Shown piece by piece: positions 17,327-26,644 of a DNA stretch of 64,000 bases. The DNA is from DAIDKA01 sp963726995. Its GTDB lineage: Bacteria > Pseudomonadota > Gammaproteobacteria > Steroidobacterales > Steroidobacteraceae. The DNA lies in contig CAVSEP010000006.1 of the NCBI GenBank assembly GCA_963726995.1, positions 744,001-808,000 on the forward strand. Reading direction: 5' to 3'. The translations under genes were made by a program, and so were the position numbers. The notes beneath the pieces were generated by a model, which was given only the letters and a program-made list of their open reading frames with translations, was not told the origin of the DNA and did not search any database. Each line of letters opens with the position of its first letter. Position 1 is the stretch's first letter.

Positions 17327-18676
17327 ATGACGGACCAGTACGACCTGATCGTGATCGGCGGCGGCAGCGGCGGGCTGGCGTGCGCGCAGCGCGCGGTCGA
17401 GTACGGCGCGCGGGTGCTGCTGGCCGAATCAGGCCGCCTGGGAGGCACCTGCGTCAACGTGGGCTGCGTGCCCAAGAAGGTCATGTGGAATGCCGCGGAA
17501 ATCGCCGCGGCGGCCGAGGACAGCGCCGGCTACGGCTTCCATTTCGGGGCCGTGGACCATGACTGGTCGGTGCTCAAGGCCGGCCGGGACGCCTATGTGC
17601 ACCGCCTGAACGGCATCTACGAGCGCAACCTCGCGCACCGCAAGATCCAGCTGGCGCGGGGCCATGCCCGCATTTCGGGCACCCATAGCGTGGAGATCGA
17701 CGACTGGCACGCCACGGCCCCGCACATCGTCATCGCCACCGGCGGTTATCCGGTGGTGCCGAAACTGCCGGGCGCCGAGCTGGGCACGACCTCCGATGGA
17801 TTCTTCGAGCTCGAGGAGCTGCCCAAGCGGGTCGCCATCATCGGCAGCGGCTACATTGCGATCGAGATCGCCGGCATCTTGCAGGCCCTCGGCAGCCACG
17901 TCACCCTGGTGGTGCGCGGCGAAACCGTGATGCGCCGATTCGATGCCATGCTCGGCGCCTCCTATGTGGAAATCGCCCGCGACCGGGGCATGGAAATCGT
18001 CCACAACACCGTGCTCGACTCCATCAGTCAGCTGCCCGATGGATCCTTGCAGATTGGCTCGACCGGTGGCCGCCACATCGAACCCGTGGACAAGGTCATC
18101 TGGGCCGTGGGACGCCTGGGCCGCACGCAGGATCTGGGCCTTGAAGAGGTGGGCGTGAAGCTGGACAAGCAAGGCTTCGTGGTCACGGACAAATTCCAGA
18201 ACACCAATGTCGAGACCATCCACGCCATCGGTGATGTCATCGGTCGGGCGCAATTGACGCCGGTGGCGATCGCCGCCGGCCGGCGCTTGAGCGACCGGCT
18301 GTGGGGCGGCCAGGCGGATCGCTTCCTGGACTACGAGAACATTCCCACCGTGATCTTCGGGCATCCGCCGATCGGCACCGTGGGACTCACCGAAGCGGAG
18401 GCGCGCGCCAAGTACGGCAGTACCGTGAAGGTGTATATCTCGGCCTTTGTGTCCATGTACCACGCCCTGACCAGCCGCAAGCCGCGCACCCACATGAAGC
18501 TGGTGTGCGCGGGACCCAAGCAGCAGGTGGTCGGCGTGCACGTCATCGGCGCGGGCGCCGATGAGATGATGCAGGGGTTCGCGGTGGCCGTGCGCATGGG
18601 TGCCACCAAGGCGCAGTTCGACGATACCGTGGCGATCCATCCGACCAGCGCCGAAGAGCTGGTCACCATGCGTTAG
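17327..18676 (+). CDS. gor: Glutathione-disulfide reductase
   Basis: FAD-dependent reductase regenerating GSH with NADPH, 449 residues. The N-terminal dinucleotide fold YDLIVIGGGSGGLACAQRA is followed by the redox-active disulfide GGTCVNVGCVPKK. The second Rossmann fold is VAIIGSGYIAIEIAGIL, the FAD site HAIGDVIGRAQLTPVA, and the dimer-interface catalytic His-Glu lies in VAIHPTSAEELVTMR. VNVGCVPKKVMWNAAE distinguishes it from dihydrolipoamide dehydrogenase. Its stop overlaps the stop of convergent aroE. Confidence 0.93.
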   Translation: MTDQYDLIVIGGGSGGLACAQRAVEYGARVLLAESGRLGGTCVNVGCVPKKVMWNAAEIAAAAEDSAGYGFHFGAVDHDWSVLKAGRDAYVHRLNGIYERNLAHRKIQLARGHARISGTHSVEIDDWHATAPHIVIATGGYPVVPKLPGAELGTTSDGFFELEELPKRVAIIGSGYIAIEIAGILQALGSHVTLVVRGETVMRRFDAMLGASYVEIARDRGMEIVHNTVLDSISQLPDGSLQIGSTGGRHIEPVDKVIWAVGRLGRTQDLGLEEVGVKLDKQGFVVTDKFQNTNVETIHAIGDVIGRAQLTPVAIAAGRRLSDRLWGGQADRFLDYENIPTVIFGHPPIGTVGLTEAEARAKYGSTVKVYISAFVSMYHALTSRKPRTHMKLVCAGPKQQVVGVHVIGAGADEMMQGFAVAVRMGATKAQFDDTVAIHPTSAEELVTMR

Positions 18677-19500
18677 CCGCCGGACAGCAGCGCGGCCAGC
18701 ACGGGCTCTGTGGGAGGGCGCACGCCGCGCCACAGTTCAAACGATTCGGCGGCCTGCTCCACCAGCATGCCCCAGCCCTGCGCCAGGCGTCCTGCGCCCT
18801 TGTCCCGGGCCCATTCCAGGAACGCGGTGCCGGCACGCGCATAGGACATGTCGTAGCAGAGGCTTTCCGGATGAACCACGCTCACGGGTATTTCCGGCAC
18901 TTCTCCGGCAAGTCCCGCCGAAGTGGCATTGATGATGATGTTGAACGCGCCCGGCGCGAGATCCGCGAGTCCGCAGCCCTGCACCGGGCCGAAGGATTCG
19001 AATTGCCGCGCCAGGGTTTCGGCGCGCGCCGCCGAACGGCCTGCAATGACGATGGCTTGCGGGGATTCATCCAGCAGCGGCCCGATCACGCCGCGCGCCG
19101 CGCCGCCGGCGCCGACCAGCAGGATTCGCGACCCCTTGATCCGGACCTTCAGGTTGTCCTTCAGGTCGCGCACCAGGCCCGCCCCATCGGTGTTGTCACC
19201 GGTGATGCCGTCCTCGTCGAACAGCAGGGTGTTGACCGCACCGGCCCGTTCCGCCCGCTCGCTCATCGCGCGCACCATGCCGCTGGCGCTGACCTTGTGG
19301 GGCACGGTCACGTTGAGCCCCTTGCCGCCGCGCTGCCAGAAATCCATGACGAAGGCGTGCAGATGGTCCGGGTGCACGTCGTGCAGCCGGTAGATCATGT
19401 GCTGGTTGGTGCACTGGGCGAAGATTCCGTGGATGAACGGGGAGCGGCTGTGGGACACGGGGTGCCCCACGACACCGTATTCCGCGGGCGGTGAATTCAA
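18673..19500 (-). CDS. aroE: Shikimate dehydrogenase
   Basis: NADPH-dependent reduction of 3-dehydroshikimate in aromatic amino-acid synthesis, 275 residues. Substrate-site motifs are VSHSRSPFIHGIFA and GLNVTVPHKVSA with catalytic Lys; NTDGAGLVRDL follows. The nucleotide site is ILLVGAGGAARGVIGPLL. I take TTG at 19500 as the start: it has a strong GGAGGAG eight bases upstream, lying within the last codons of rlmJ. There is no ATG nearby. Third in the topA-rlmJ-aroE run. Confidence 0.94.
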   Translation of the reverse strand: MNSPPAEYGVVGHPVSHSRSPFIHGIFAQCTNQHMIYRLHDVHPDHLHAFVMDFWQRGGKGLNVTVPHKVSASGMVRAMSERAERAGAVNTLLFDEDGITGDNTDGAGLVRDLKDNLKVRIKGSRILLVGAGGAARGVIGPLLDESPQAIVIAGRSAARAETLARQFESFGPVQGCGLADLAPGAFNIIINATSAGLAGEVPEIPVSVVHPESLCYDMSYARAGTAFLEWARDKGAGRLAQGWGMLVEQAAESFELWRGVRPPTEPVLAALLSGG

Positions 19501-19505
19501 ATCGT

Positions 19506-20333
19506 TTACTCCTCCACCAGGCTGCCGCCGGCTGAAGCGGCATCAAGCATCCCGACCAGCTGCGGCAGCCACTGCCGCGCGCGCTGCGCCAGCAGGTAGG
19601 GCGGATGGATGATGATCAGCCCGGAGCCGTTCAGCGCGACCCGTGAGTCGCAAGGATGCACCCAAAGTTCGCTGACCAGCAGCGGCTGCTGCAGGCTGGC
19701 GCGCAGCCGTTTGCGCCACAGCTGCGTGTCGCGCGCGTCCTTGATCGGGTACCAGAGCATGATCACGGCGGTGGCGAAGCGCTGCAGGATCTCATCGATG
19801 GCGCTGCGGGCCTGCTCGAAATCGCGCGCGCTGTCCTCGTAGGGCGGATCGATGAGCACCAGTCCGCGCCGCTCGGGCGGCGGCAGATGGGCGCGCAGCA
19901 GGGCGTAGCCGTCGCCGAGTTCGACACGCACGTTGCCATGGTGGGACAGCGCCCGTTCCAGCGCGTGGGCCTCCGGCGGCTGCATTTCGATCAGCACGGC
20001 ACGGTCCTGGTGGCGCAGGGCAGCGGCGGCCAGCAGGGGCGATCCGGGGTAGGCGTTGCGATCCCTGGCCAGCTCGCGCCAGTGTCTGACCGCTGCGCCG
20101 TAGGCCTGGATCTCCGGCGACTCACCCGGCTCGGCCAGGATCCGCGCGAGCCCGGTGCGCGAGGCGCGGCTGCCCGGTGACTCCGACAGGTCGTAGGCGC
20201 CGCGACCCGCGTGAGTCTCCAGGTAGAGGAAGCCCTTGTCCTTGCGCTGCAGGCTGGCGATCAGCGCCAGCAGCGTCACGTGCTTGTGGACGTCAGCGAA
20301 GTTTCCGGCGTGAAAACTGTGGCGGTATTTCAC
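19506..20333 (-). CDS. rlmJ: 23S rRNA m6A2030 methyltransferase RlmJ
   Basis: SAM-dependent methylation of 23S rRNA adenosine 2030, 275 residues. The N-terminus YRHSFHAGNFADVHKHV is diagnostic. FLYLETHAGRGAYDL follows, and the catalytic DPPY motif is VLIDPPYED at about residue 160. The start is GTG at 20333. Its final codons (GAGGAG) double as the ribosome site for aroE, coupling the two. Confidence 0.93.
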   Translation of the reverse strand: MKYRHSFHAGNFADVHKHVTLLALIASLQRKDKGFLYLETHAGRGAYDLSESPGSRASRTGLARILAEPGESPEIQAYGAAVRHWRELARDRNAYPGSPLLAAAALRHQDRAVLIEMQPPEAHALERALSHHGNVRVELGDGYALLRAHLPPPERRGLVLIDPPYEDSARDFEQARSAIDEILQRFATAVIMLWYPIKDARDTQLWRKRLRASLQQPLLVSELWVHPCDSRVALNGSGLIIIHPPYLLAQRARQWLPQLVGMLDAASAGGSLVEE

Positions 20334-20354
20334 GCTGCTCCCCGTCGGTCGCTG

Positions 20355-22913
20355 CTACGCCTCGGCCTTCGGCGTCGCGACGCGGCGCGCCGCCGCTTTC
20401 TTCTTCGCCTTCTTCTTTGCCGCAGGCTTCGGCTTGCCGGCTTTGGGCGCGGCGCCATCCGCGCCATTGGCGGCGGCGGCTTTCGGCCTGGCGCCCTTCG
20501 GTTTGTCGGCAGTCTTGGTTGCCTTGGCGTCCTGCTGCGTCGTCGCCGGCTTCGCGGCCGCGGCCTTGCCCGCGGCGCCGCGCTTGCCGCGGCCGAAGCG
20601 GTTGCCGCGCGCCGGCGCCGCCGCCAGCAGCGCCCGGCATTCCTCCAGGGTGAGGGACTTCGGATCGCGTTCCTTCGGAATCCTGGCGTTCTTGATCTTG
20701 TCGGTGATGTACGGGCCGTAACGGCCGTTGAGCACCTGGATGTTGTCGACCCCGAAATCCTGGATCAGGCGATTTGCATCGGCTTCCTTCTTAAGCCGGA
20801 TCACCTCGAGTGCCCGTTCCAGACTCACCGTGTACGGATCGTCATCCTTCAGCGAGACGTACTTGTCGCCGAATTTGATGTAGGGCCCGAAACGGCCGAT
20901 GTTGGTGACGACCGGTTCGCCCTCGGCGGTGGCGCCGAGCGTGCGCGGCAGCTTGAACAGCTCGAGGGCCTGCGCATGCGTGATGCTGTCCATCTTCTGA
21001 CCCGGACGCAGGCCGGCGAACTTGGGCTTCTCGGCGTCATCCTTGGTGCCGATCTGCACGAAGGGGCCGAAGCGTCCCATGCGCACCGTCATGGGCTTGC
21101 CGGACACCGGATCGGTGCCGATTTCGCGAGCCTGAGCGACCTCATCCCGGGAGACCGTCTTCTCGATGGTCTCGACCTGTTTGATGAACGGCGTCCAGAA
21201 CTTCTCCAGCGGAATGGTCCACTCTTCCTCGCCCCGCGAGACGGCGTCGAGCTCGTCTTCCATGTCGGCCGTGAAGCTGTACTGCACATACTGATTGAAG
21301 TGCAGCGTCAGGAAGCGGTTGACGATCTTGCCGATGTCGGTGGGGATGAAACGACGGTTGTCCATCTCCACGTACTCGCGGTCCTGGAGCGTCGAGATGA
21401 TGGAGGCGTAGGTGGAGGGACGGCCGATACCGTGCTCCTCCAGGGCCTTCACCAGCGAGGCCTCGGAGAAGCGCGGCGGCGGCTCCGTGAAATGCTGCTC
21501 GGCGTGGATGGCCACCAGGGTCACCGTCTCGCCCTCGTTCATGGGCGGCAGCACGTGATCCGCGTCATCCACCTTGGCGTCATCGGCCCCTTCCTGGTAC
21601 ACGGCGATGTACCCGGGTTTGATCAGCGTCGAACCATTGGCCCGCAGCAGGTGGCGCTTGGGTCCGTCGGGCCCGGCAAGCAGGTCTACGGCGACGGTGT
21701 CGAAGGTCGCATGCGTCATCTGGCAGGCCACCGCGCGCCGCCAGATCAGCGAATACAGCTTGAACTGATCCGCATCCAGGTAACGCTCGATATCCGCCGG
21801 CACGATCGCCGCCGAGGTCGGACGCACGGCCTCGTGCGCTTCCTGCGCGTTCTTCGACTTGGTCTTGTAGAAGCGCGGCTCCGGGTCGATGGCCTCCGGG
21901 CCGTACAGCTTCACGGCCACCTGGCGGATCTCGTTGATCGCCTCGGCGGCCAGCGACACCGAATCGGTGCGCATATAAGTGATCAGGCCGACGCTGCCCT
22001 CGCCGATATCGACGCCCTCGTAGAGCTGCTGCGCGAGTCGCATGGTGCGACGGGCGTTGAAGCCCAGCTTGCGCGCGGCCTCCTGCTGCAACGTCGAGGT
22101 GGTGAAGGGCGGAGCCGGGTTGCGGCGCCGCTGCTTGCGGTCAATGGCCAGCACCTTGAGTGCGCCAGCGTGACCGGAACTGCTGCCGGCGGCGGCCTGG
22201 ATGCCGCGCTCGACGGCGCGCGCTTCGGTTTCGTTGGTGAAGCTGAACTGCTCGACCTTGTTGCCGGCGTACTCGACCAGCTTCAGCGGAAAGGCCTGTG
22301 CGGAATGTTCGCCCTCGCCATCCAGCGTCCAGTACTCCTGGGCCTTGAAGGCTTCGATCTCCGCCTCGCGCTCGCAGATCATGCGCAGCGCCGGACTTTG
22401 CACCCGGCCGGCCGACAGTCCGCGACGGACCTTCTTCCACAGCAGCGGGGAGAGGTTGAAGCCCACCAGATAGTCGAGCGCGCGGCGCGCCTGCTGGGCG
22501 TTGACCAGCGGGGCCGAGACTTCACGCGGTTCGGCCACCGCGGCGCGGATGGCGTTCTTGGTGATTTCGTAGAAGGCCACGCGATGCACGGTGCGATTGC
22601 CGATCTCGCCGCGCTCCTTGAGCATTTCCAGCAGGTGCCAGGCGATGGCCTCGCCCTCGCGGTCCGGGTCGGTCGCCAGGTACAGCGACTTGGCCTTCTT
22701 CAGCGCCCGGGAAATGGCATCCACATGCCGCTCGTTCTTCTCCAGCGGCTGGTAGCGCATGGCGAAGCCATGCTCGGTGTCGACCGCACCCTCCTTGGGC
22801 ACGAGGTCGCGCACATGCCCGTAGGAGGCGAGCACCTCGAAGTCCTTGCCCAGGTACTTCTTGATCGTGCGCGCCTTGGCGGGCGATTCGACGATGACCA
22901 GATTTTCTGCCAT
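20355..22913 (-). CDS. topA: DNA topoisomerase I
   Basis: Type IA topoisomerase that relaxes negative supercoils, 852 residues. The Toprim domain begins NLVIVESPAKARTIKKYLG and includes the acidic DPDREGEAIAWHL. The catalytic Tyr lies in GLITYMRTDSVS at about residue 318. Instead of tetracysteine zinc ribbons the C-terminal part has three glycine-rich repeats (MGRFGPFVQIG, IGRFGPYIKFG, NGRYGPYITD), and then a Lys/Ala-rich tail of about 80 residues, a form known from Xanthomonas relatives. A terminator separates it from upstream smg. Confidence 0.96.
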   Translation of the reverse strand: MAENLVIVESPAKARTIKKYLGKDFEVLASYGHVRDLVPKEGAVDTEHGFAMRYQPLEKNERHVDAISRALKKAKSLYLATDPDREGEAIAWHLLEMLKERGEIGNRTVHRVAFYEITKNAIRAAVAEPREVSAPLVNAQQARRALDYLVGFNLSPLLWKKVRRGLSAGRVQSPALRMICEREAEIEAFKAQEYWTLDGEGEHSAQAFPLKLVEYAGNKVEQFSFTNETEARAVERGIQAAAGSSSGHAGALKVLAIDRKQRRRNPAPPFTTSTLQQEAARKLGFNARRTMRLAQQLYEGVDIGEGSVGLITYMRTDSVSLAAEAINEIRQVAVKLYGPEAIDPEPRFYKTKSKNAQEAHEAVRPTSAAIVPADIERYLDADQFKLYSLIWRRAVACQMTHATFDTVAVDLLAGPDGPKRHLLRANGSTLIKPGYIAVYQEGADDAKVDDADHVLPPMNEGETVTLVAIHAEQHFTEPPPRFSEASLVKALEEHGIGRPSTYASIISTLQDREYVEMDNRRFIPTDIGKIVNRFLTLHFNQYVQYSFTADMEDELDAVSRGEEEWTIPLEKFWTPFIKQVETIEKTVSRDEVAQAREIGTDPVSGKPMTVRMGRFGPFVQIGTKDDAEKPKFAGLRPGQKMDSITHAQALELFKLPRTLGATAEGEPVVTNIGRFGPYIKFGDKYVSLKDDDPYTVSLERALEVIRLKKEADANRLIQDFGVDNIQVLNGRYGPYITDKIKNARIPKERDPKSLTLEECRALLAAAPARGNRFGRGKRGAAGKAAAAKPATTQQDAKATKTADKPKGARPKAAAANGADGAAPKAGKPKPAAKKKAKKKAAARRVATPKAEA

Positions 22914-22937
22914 GCGCTTGAGCAGTCCCGTTAGACG

Positions 22938-22960
22938 AAAAACCGCGGACCAGGCCGCGG
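22938..22960 (-). terminator. Intrinsic terminator after smg
   Basis: On the minus strand CCGCGG-N6-CCGCGG forms a 6-bp all-GC stem followed at once by TTTTT (22942 to 22938). It lies about 37 bases beyond the smg stop and about 25 bases before the topA start, so it ends the lysM-dprA-smg transcript. Confidence 0.65.
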
Positions 22961-22996
22961 ATTGATGATGGTGACGTGGAACCTGGGGTTCATTCG

Positions 22997-23476
22997 CTAG
23001 TGGGGCGCTTGTCCCGAGGCGTCAGCCACGAGATCCTCCATGCGGGCGAAAGCCTGTTCCTGCCCCGGCTGGCTGGAGAGCACCATGAGCACCACCCATT
23101 TGATCTGCTCGGTATCCAGTTCCTCGGAATCCAGGGCCAGCAGCCGGTCCAGCACCACTTCCCGCTGCAGCGGCGCGAGGATGCCGTGGCGCTCCAGGTC
23201 CATCAGGAAGCCGCGCGATTCGGTGGAGAGGCGAGTCAGCTCCCCGTCGCTGTACAGCCTCAGGCTCTGGCTGGCGCGGCGCGGCTCATCGGCGCAGTGC
23301 AGGCGCACGTCGGCGAGGTCCGCCAGCCAGTCGAGGGCCCGTTCGACGCTCGCGGAACCGAACCCCATGAGTTCCAGGTCGCGCGCGAGATCGTCGCGTT
23401 CGGGAACCTCGGAGGTGTCCTCCAGCATGTAGCGGTCAAAGACGTAAATAAGGATATCGAGGACGCTGGTGGTCAT
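22997..23476 (-). CDS. smg: Smg family protein (DUF494)
   Basis: A 159-residue protein of the Smg/DUF494 family, conserved beside dprA and topA in gammaproteobacteria. The N-terminus SVLDILIYVFDRYMLEDTSEVP is characteristic, as is the C-terminal IKWVVLMVLSSQPGQEQAFARMEDLV. Molecular function is unknown. It starts 11 bases after the dprA stop and is followed by a terminator. Confidence 0.92.
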   Translation of the reverse strand: MTTSVLDILIYVFDRYMLEDTSEVPERDDLARDLELMGFGSASVERALDWLADLADVRLHCADEPRRASQSLRLYSDGELTRLSTESRGFLMDLERHGILAPLQREVVLDRLLALDSEELDTEQIKWVVLMVLSSQPGQEQAFARMEDLVADASGQAPH

Positions 23477-23487
23477 GAGCGTTGGAC

Positions 23488-24594
23488 TTACGACAGGCGG
23501 CAGTACCGGCCGCCAGGCTGGGGCGCGATCCGCCCCTGTAGTTCAAGCAACAGCAACATTGCAGCCACGTCGTGCCCGGACCAACCGGTCCGAAACGCCA
23601 AAACGTCAATGTCCACCGGCTCGAAGCCTGCGGCATCTAACAGCATTTCGTATTTGTTGTCCAATGGCGAAGGCCCGGCCGCAGGCTGGGGAGCCCGCGA
23701 CGGAAGGTCCGTAACACCATGATTTACAATATCAATGCCCAGCTCCCGCAGAATCTCCTCGGGCTCCTGCACGAGGGTTGCGCCGGCGCGGATCAGCTGA
23801 TTGCAGCCGCGCGCCTGCGGGTCGCGGATCGATCCGGGAATGGCGAAGACCTGTTTGCCCAGCAGCCCTGAGCGGTAGGCGGTCAGCAAAGCGGTGTTGC
23901 CGGCGGCCGCCTCGATCACCAGCGTGCCGGCCCCCAGGGCGCCGATCAGCCGGTTGCGCACGACGAAGTGATACGGGCGGGGCGCCGCGCCGGGCGCGAA
24001 GGCACTGAGCAGGCAACCCTGGGCGCGGATCCGCTCTGCCAGCGCGCCGCGGCCCGCTGCCTGCACCCGGTCCAATCCGGCGGCACACACGCCGACGGGC
24101 CGGCCCTGCGCCGCCAGGGCCCCCTCGTGGGCCGCCGTAGCGATACCCTCCGCCAGGCCACCGACGATGGTCACGCCCGCCCTGGCCAGGGCCTGCGCGA
24201 AGCGGCGGGCCGTGTCCAGGCCTGCCGCGGTGGGCTCGCGCAAGCCTACGACCGCCAGCGCCGGACCACTCAAGGATTGCCGGTTGCCCCACAGGTACAG
24301 CGCCGCCGGCGCCGCGGGCGAGCGGGCAAGTCCGCGCGGATAGTCCGGATCCGACCCGATCAGGATGCGGCAGGCGCTCGCCTCCATCCACCGAAGATCG
24401 GCATCGATCCGGCCCTCATCCGGGTGTTCCAGCCAGGCGCGGGTGCGGGGCGGCAGGCTCAGGCGCAGCAGGCGTTGCGGCAGGTCCGGCGGCAGCGCAT
24501 CGCAGCCCGGATCCCGGGACAGACAGGCGAACAGGTGACCGGCCGTCAGGCCGGGAGTGCGCGCCAGCATGGCACGCAGACGGGCAGGCTCCAT
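23488..24594 (-). CDS. dprA: DNA-processing protein DprA, divergent
   Basis: Loads RecA on incoming single-stranded DNA during natural transformation. The 368-residue product has an N-terminal SAM-like region, a Rossmann core (about 110-290) and a C-terminal winged helix (KYEMLLDAAGFEPVDIDVLA). The core is recognisable but drifted. The usual GSR reads GLR in VVGLREPTAAGLDTARRFA. GLA-GID-AAAH reads GLAEGIATAAH. The SGSLITA motif reads GNTALLTA. RNRLI and EVFAIPGS-type KQVFAIPGSIRDPQARGCN are kept. Some of these changes touch the ssDNA-binding pocket, so activity may be altered. Follows the LysM gene by 45 bases. Confidence 0.9.
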   Translation of the reverse strand: MEPARLRAMLARTPGLTAGHLFACLSRDPGCDALPPDLPQRLLRLSLPPRTRAWLEHPDEGRIDADLRWMEASACRILIGSDPDYPRGLARSPAAPAALYLWGNRQSLSGPALAVVGLREPTAAGLDTARRFAQALARAGVTIVGGLAEGIATAAHEGALAAQGRPVGVCAAGLDRVQAAGRGALAERIRAQGCLLSAFAPGAAPRPYHFVVRNRLIGALGAGTLVIEAAAGNTALLTAYRSGLLGKQVFAIPGSIRDPQARGCNQLIRAGATLVQEPEEILRELGIDIVNHGVTDLPSRAPQPAAGPSPLDNKYEMLLDAAGFEPVDIDVLAFRTGWSGHDVAAMLLLLELQGRIAPQPGGRYCRLS

Positions 24595-24639
24595 GAGGCG
24601 GAGCCTGCACGGACCTTAGGGACCGGGTGCGGTGCGGCC

Positions 24640-25878
24640 CTACGGGTTACGGACGACGTCCGCGATGCGCATGGGGCCCGAGGCGCCCACCACGAGCCCG
24701 AAGCTCATGTCGTCGTAGGATTTGAACACCAGCAAGGTGCCGGCGCGTTCCGAGGGCAGCTTCACCGACTTGACGAAGCCGAGCACGTTGCGGTCGGTGC
24801 TTTCGTAGGACGCGGGGCCGCGGTCGGGCACCACATCGCCCGCCACATCGACCGCCAGTACCGTTCCAGGACCCACGCCGTCGCGGGCGCCGCGATTGAT
24901 CGCGACGATGTTGTACTGACCGATGACCGCCACGCTGTCGACGACGGAAATAATCTGGCCGTGCACCTTCTGGCTGGGCGCCTTTGGAGAGAAGGTCAGC
25001 GGAGTCGCGCTGGAATCCGGCAGGAGGCAGTCGCCCCGCAGGGTTTCACGCGCGGCATCCACCAGAACCGTCCGGGTGACGGCGGCGGGGCGCTGGACCA
25101 CGGCGGTCGCCGTGTAGGTGCCCTCATAGCCTAAGGTCTTGCCGCTTTCCGGATCGACGATGGGGTCGCCGACGTGAATGACGCTGTAGCGGGCGCCGAT
25201 GGGTGCGCCCGCCAGACCGCGCGCGTACACGACCTGGTTATCACCGCCGGCCTGATGTTCGTCCGGGAAGGCCAGCACATAGGGCGCTTGCTTGACCTGC
25301 TGACTGGCGAGCAGCGCCGGCCGCGACAGGAAGGCGGCGATCGAGGCATAGGGAATGGTCGGAATTGCCTCATCGAGCGAGGAGCTGCGCAGTCCGGGCT
25401 GCAGTCGCAGCGCGCCTTCATGTCCGATACTGATCTGCGGGCGGCCGGCCTTGTCGTACGCCAGCACCAGCACATCCCCGGGATAGATCAGGTGCGGGTT
25501 GTGGATCTTGGGGTTCACGTACCAGATTTCAGGCCATTGCCAGGGGTTCTTCAGGAACACATTGGAAATGCCCCAGAGGGTATCGCCGTGCTTGACGGTG
25601 TACTCGGTCGGGGCCGTGGGCTTGATCATGTCCGCGGTCGGCGCGGGCGCCGGCGCAGGTTCGGATTTCGCGCCCGACTGCTCGTTGGCCTGGATGGCGG
25701 CGTCGGTGGCCGTCAGCTGGGTCTCGGGCGTAACAGCAGGGCTGGCCGCCTCTACGGCGGGCGCCGCCGCCTCGATCGGAGCGGCATGGTGAAACCACGT
25801 CGCGCAGCCGCTGATCGAAATCGCGGTGGCAACGAGGGCGACGGCAAGTGCGGATCGGTGAGCGTGGTTGAAAATCAT
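24640..25878 (-). CDS. LysM-domain lipoprotein
   Basis: Envelope lipoprotein of 412 residues with one LysM peptidoglycan-binding domain. ATG at 25878 has a strong GGAGGGGAGA and begins a lipoprotein signal ending SISGC (Cys 24), better than the longer frame from 25947. After an Ala/Pro/Glu-rich linker the LysM is YTVKHGDTLWGISNVFLKN and NPHLIYPGDVLVLAY. The remaining 280 residues form the conserved C-terminal part typical of the LysM proteins encoded next to dprA. Probably acts at the cell wall; exact role unknown. Divergent from def. Confidence 0.88.
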   Translation of the reverse strand: MIFNHAHRSALAVALVATAISISGCATWFHHAAPIEAAAPAVEAASPAVTPETQLTATDAAIQANEQSGAKSEPAPAPAPTADMIKPTAPTEYTVKHGDTLWGISNVFLKNPWQWPEIWYVNPKIHNPHLIYPGDVLVLAYDKAGRPQISIGHEGALRLQPGLRSSSLDEAIPTIPYASIAAFLSRPALLASQQVKQAPYVLAFPDEHQAGGDNQVVYARGLAGAPIGARYSVIHVGDPIVDPESGKTLGYEGTYTATAVVQRPAAVTRTVLVDAARETLRGDCLLPDSSATPLTFSPKAPSQKVHGQIISVVDSVAVIGQYNIVAINRGARDGVGPGTVLAVDVAGDVVPDRGPASYESTDRNVLGFVKSVKLPSERAGTLLVFKSYDDMSFGLVVGASGPMRIADVVRNP

Positions 25879-26067
25879 TCTCCCCTCCTCAACCATGGGG
25901 TGGGGCAGCAGCACGGCTGTTATAATCGGCTGCGGCGGTCGGCACACGACGTATTGTCAAGTTTGTGCGCTGGATCACGCGCCGACAAGGTCCCCCCGGT
26001 CGGATACCGGGTGGCACGGGCACGCTGGCCAGTTTCCATAAGGCTTGCAAGTTCCCCACACTAGAGC

Positions 26068-26625
26068 ATGAAACTGATGTCGCGTCTAACCATTCTGGAG
26101 TACCCGGACCCGCGCCTGCGAACCCGCGCCCGACCCGTGGAGCAGTTCGATGCGGCGCTGGGGAAGCTCATCGATGACATGTTCGAGACCATGTACGAGG
26201 CCCCGGGCATCGGGCTGGCGGCCAGCCAGGTGGACGTGCATCGCCGGCTGATCATCATGGACGTGTCGGAGGACCGCTCCCAGCCCCTGGTCTTCATCAA
26301 TCCGCAGATCCTGGAACGTGAAGGCTCGGCCAGGACGGAGGAGGGCTGCCTGTCGGTCCCGGGCATTTTCGACGACGTGGAGCGCGCGGCCCGGGTGCGG
26401 GTGCGGGCCCAGGATCGAACCGGCGCGACGTTCGAACGGGACCTGGATGGCGTGGTGGCGGTATGCCTGCAGCATGAGATGGACCATCTCGAGGGCAAGC
26501 TGTTCGTCGACTACCTGTCCGATCTTAAGCGTGACCGTATCCGCAAGAAGCTGGACAAGGAACGCAAGGAACGTGCTGCGACGCAGCATCGCGGCGGCGT
26601 AAGCCGCACCGCCGGCGCGCGTTAG
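26068..26625 (+). CDS. def: Peptide deformylase
   Basis: Removes the formyl group from nascent N-termini with a bound Fe2+ or Zn2+. All three motifs are present: GIGLAASQVD, EGCLSVPG with the metal Cys, and QHEMDHLEGKLF with two metal His and catalytic Glu. The product is 185 residues; the basic tail after the catalytic core (KKLDKERKERAA) is common. The start is ATG at 26068 or ATG at 26077 (SRLTILEYPDPRL). First gene of def-fmt-rsmB-DUF4390-ntrY-ntrX. Confidence 0.96.
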   Translation: MKLMSRLTILEYPDPRLRTRARPVEQFDAALGKLIDDMFETMYEAPGIGLAASQVDVHRRLIIMDVSEDRSQPLVFINPQILEREGSARTEEGCLSVPGIFDDVERAARVRVRAQDRTGATFERDLDGVVAVCLQHEMDHLEGKLFVDYLSDLKRDRIRKKLDKERKERAATQHRGGVSRTAGAR

Positions 26626-26644
26626 CGCCGCAGGCCACCCCGCA

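Noticed and set aside
20211..22934. A 907-codon open frame on the plus strand opposite topA
   Set aside because: Pure antisense shadow of a GC-rich gene: no ribosome site, no recognisable domain, composition mirrors topA codons.
25915..25960. TATAAT at 25921 and TTGACA on the minus strand at 25955-25960 between lysM and def
   Set aside because: The two hexamers do not fall at a workable 16-19 base spacing on either strand, so I do not call a promoter although one must exist here.
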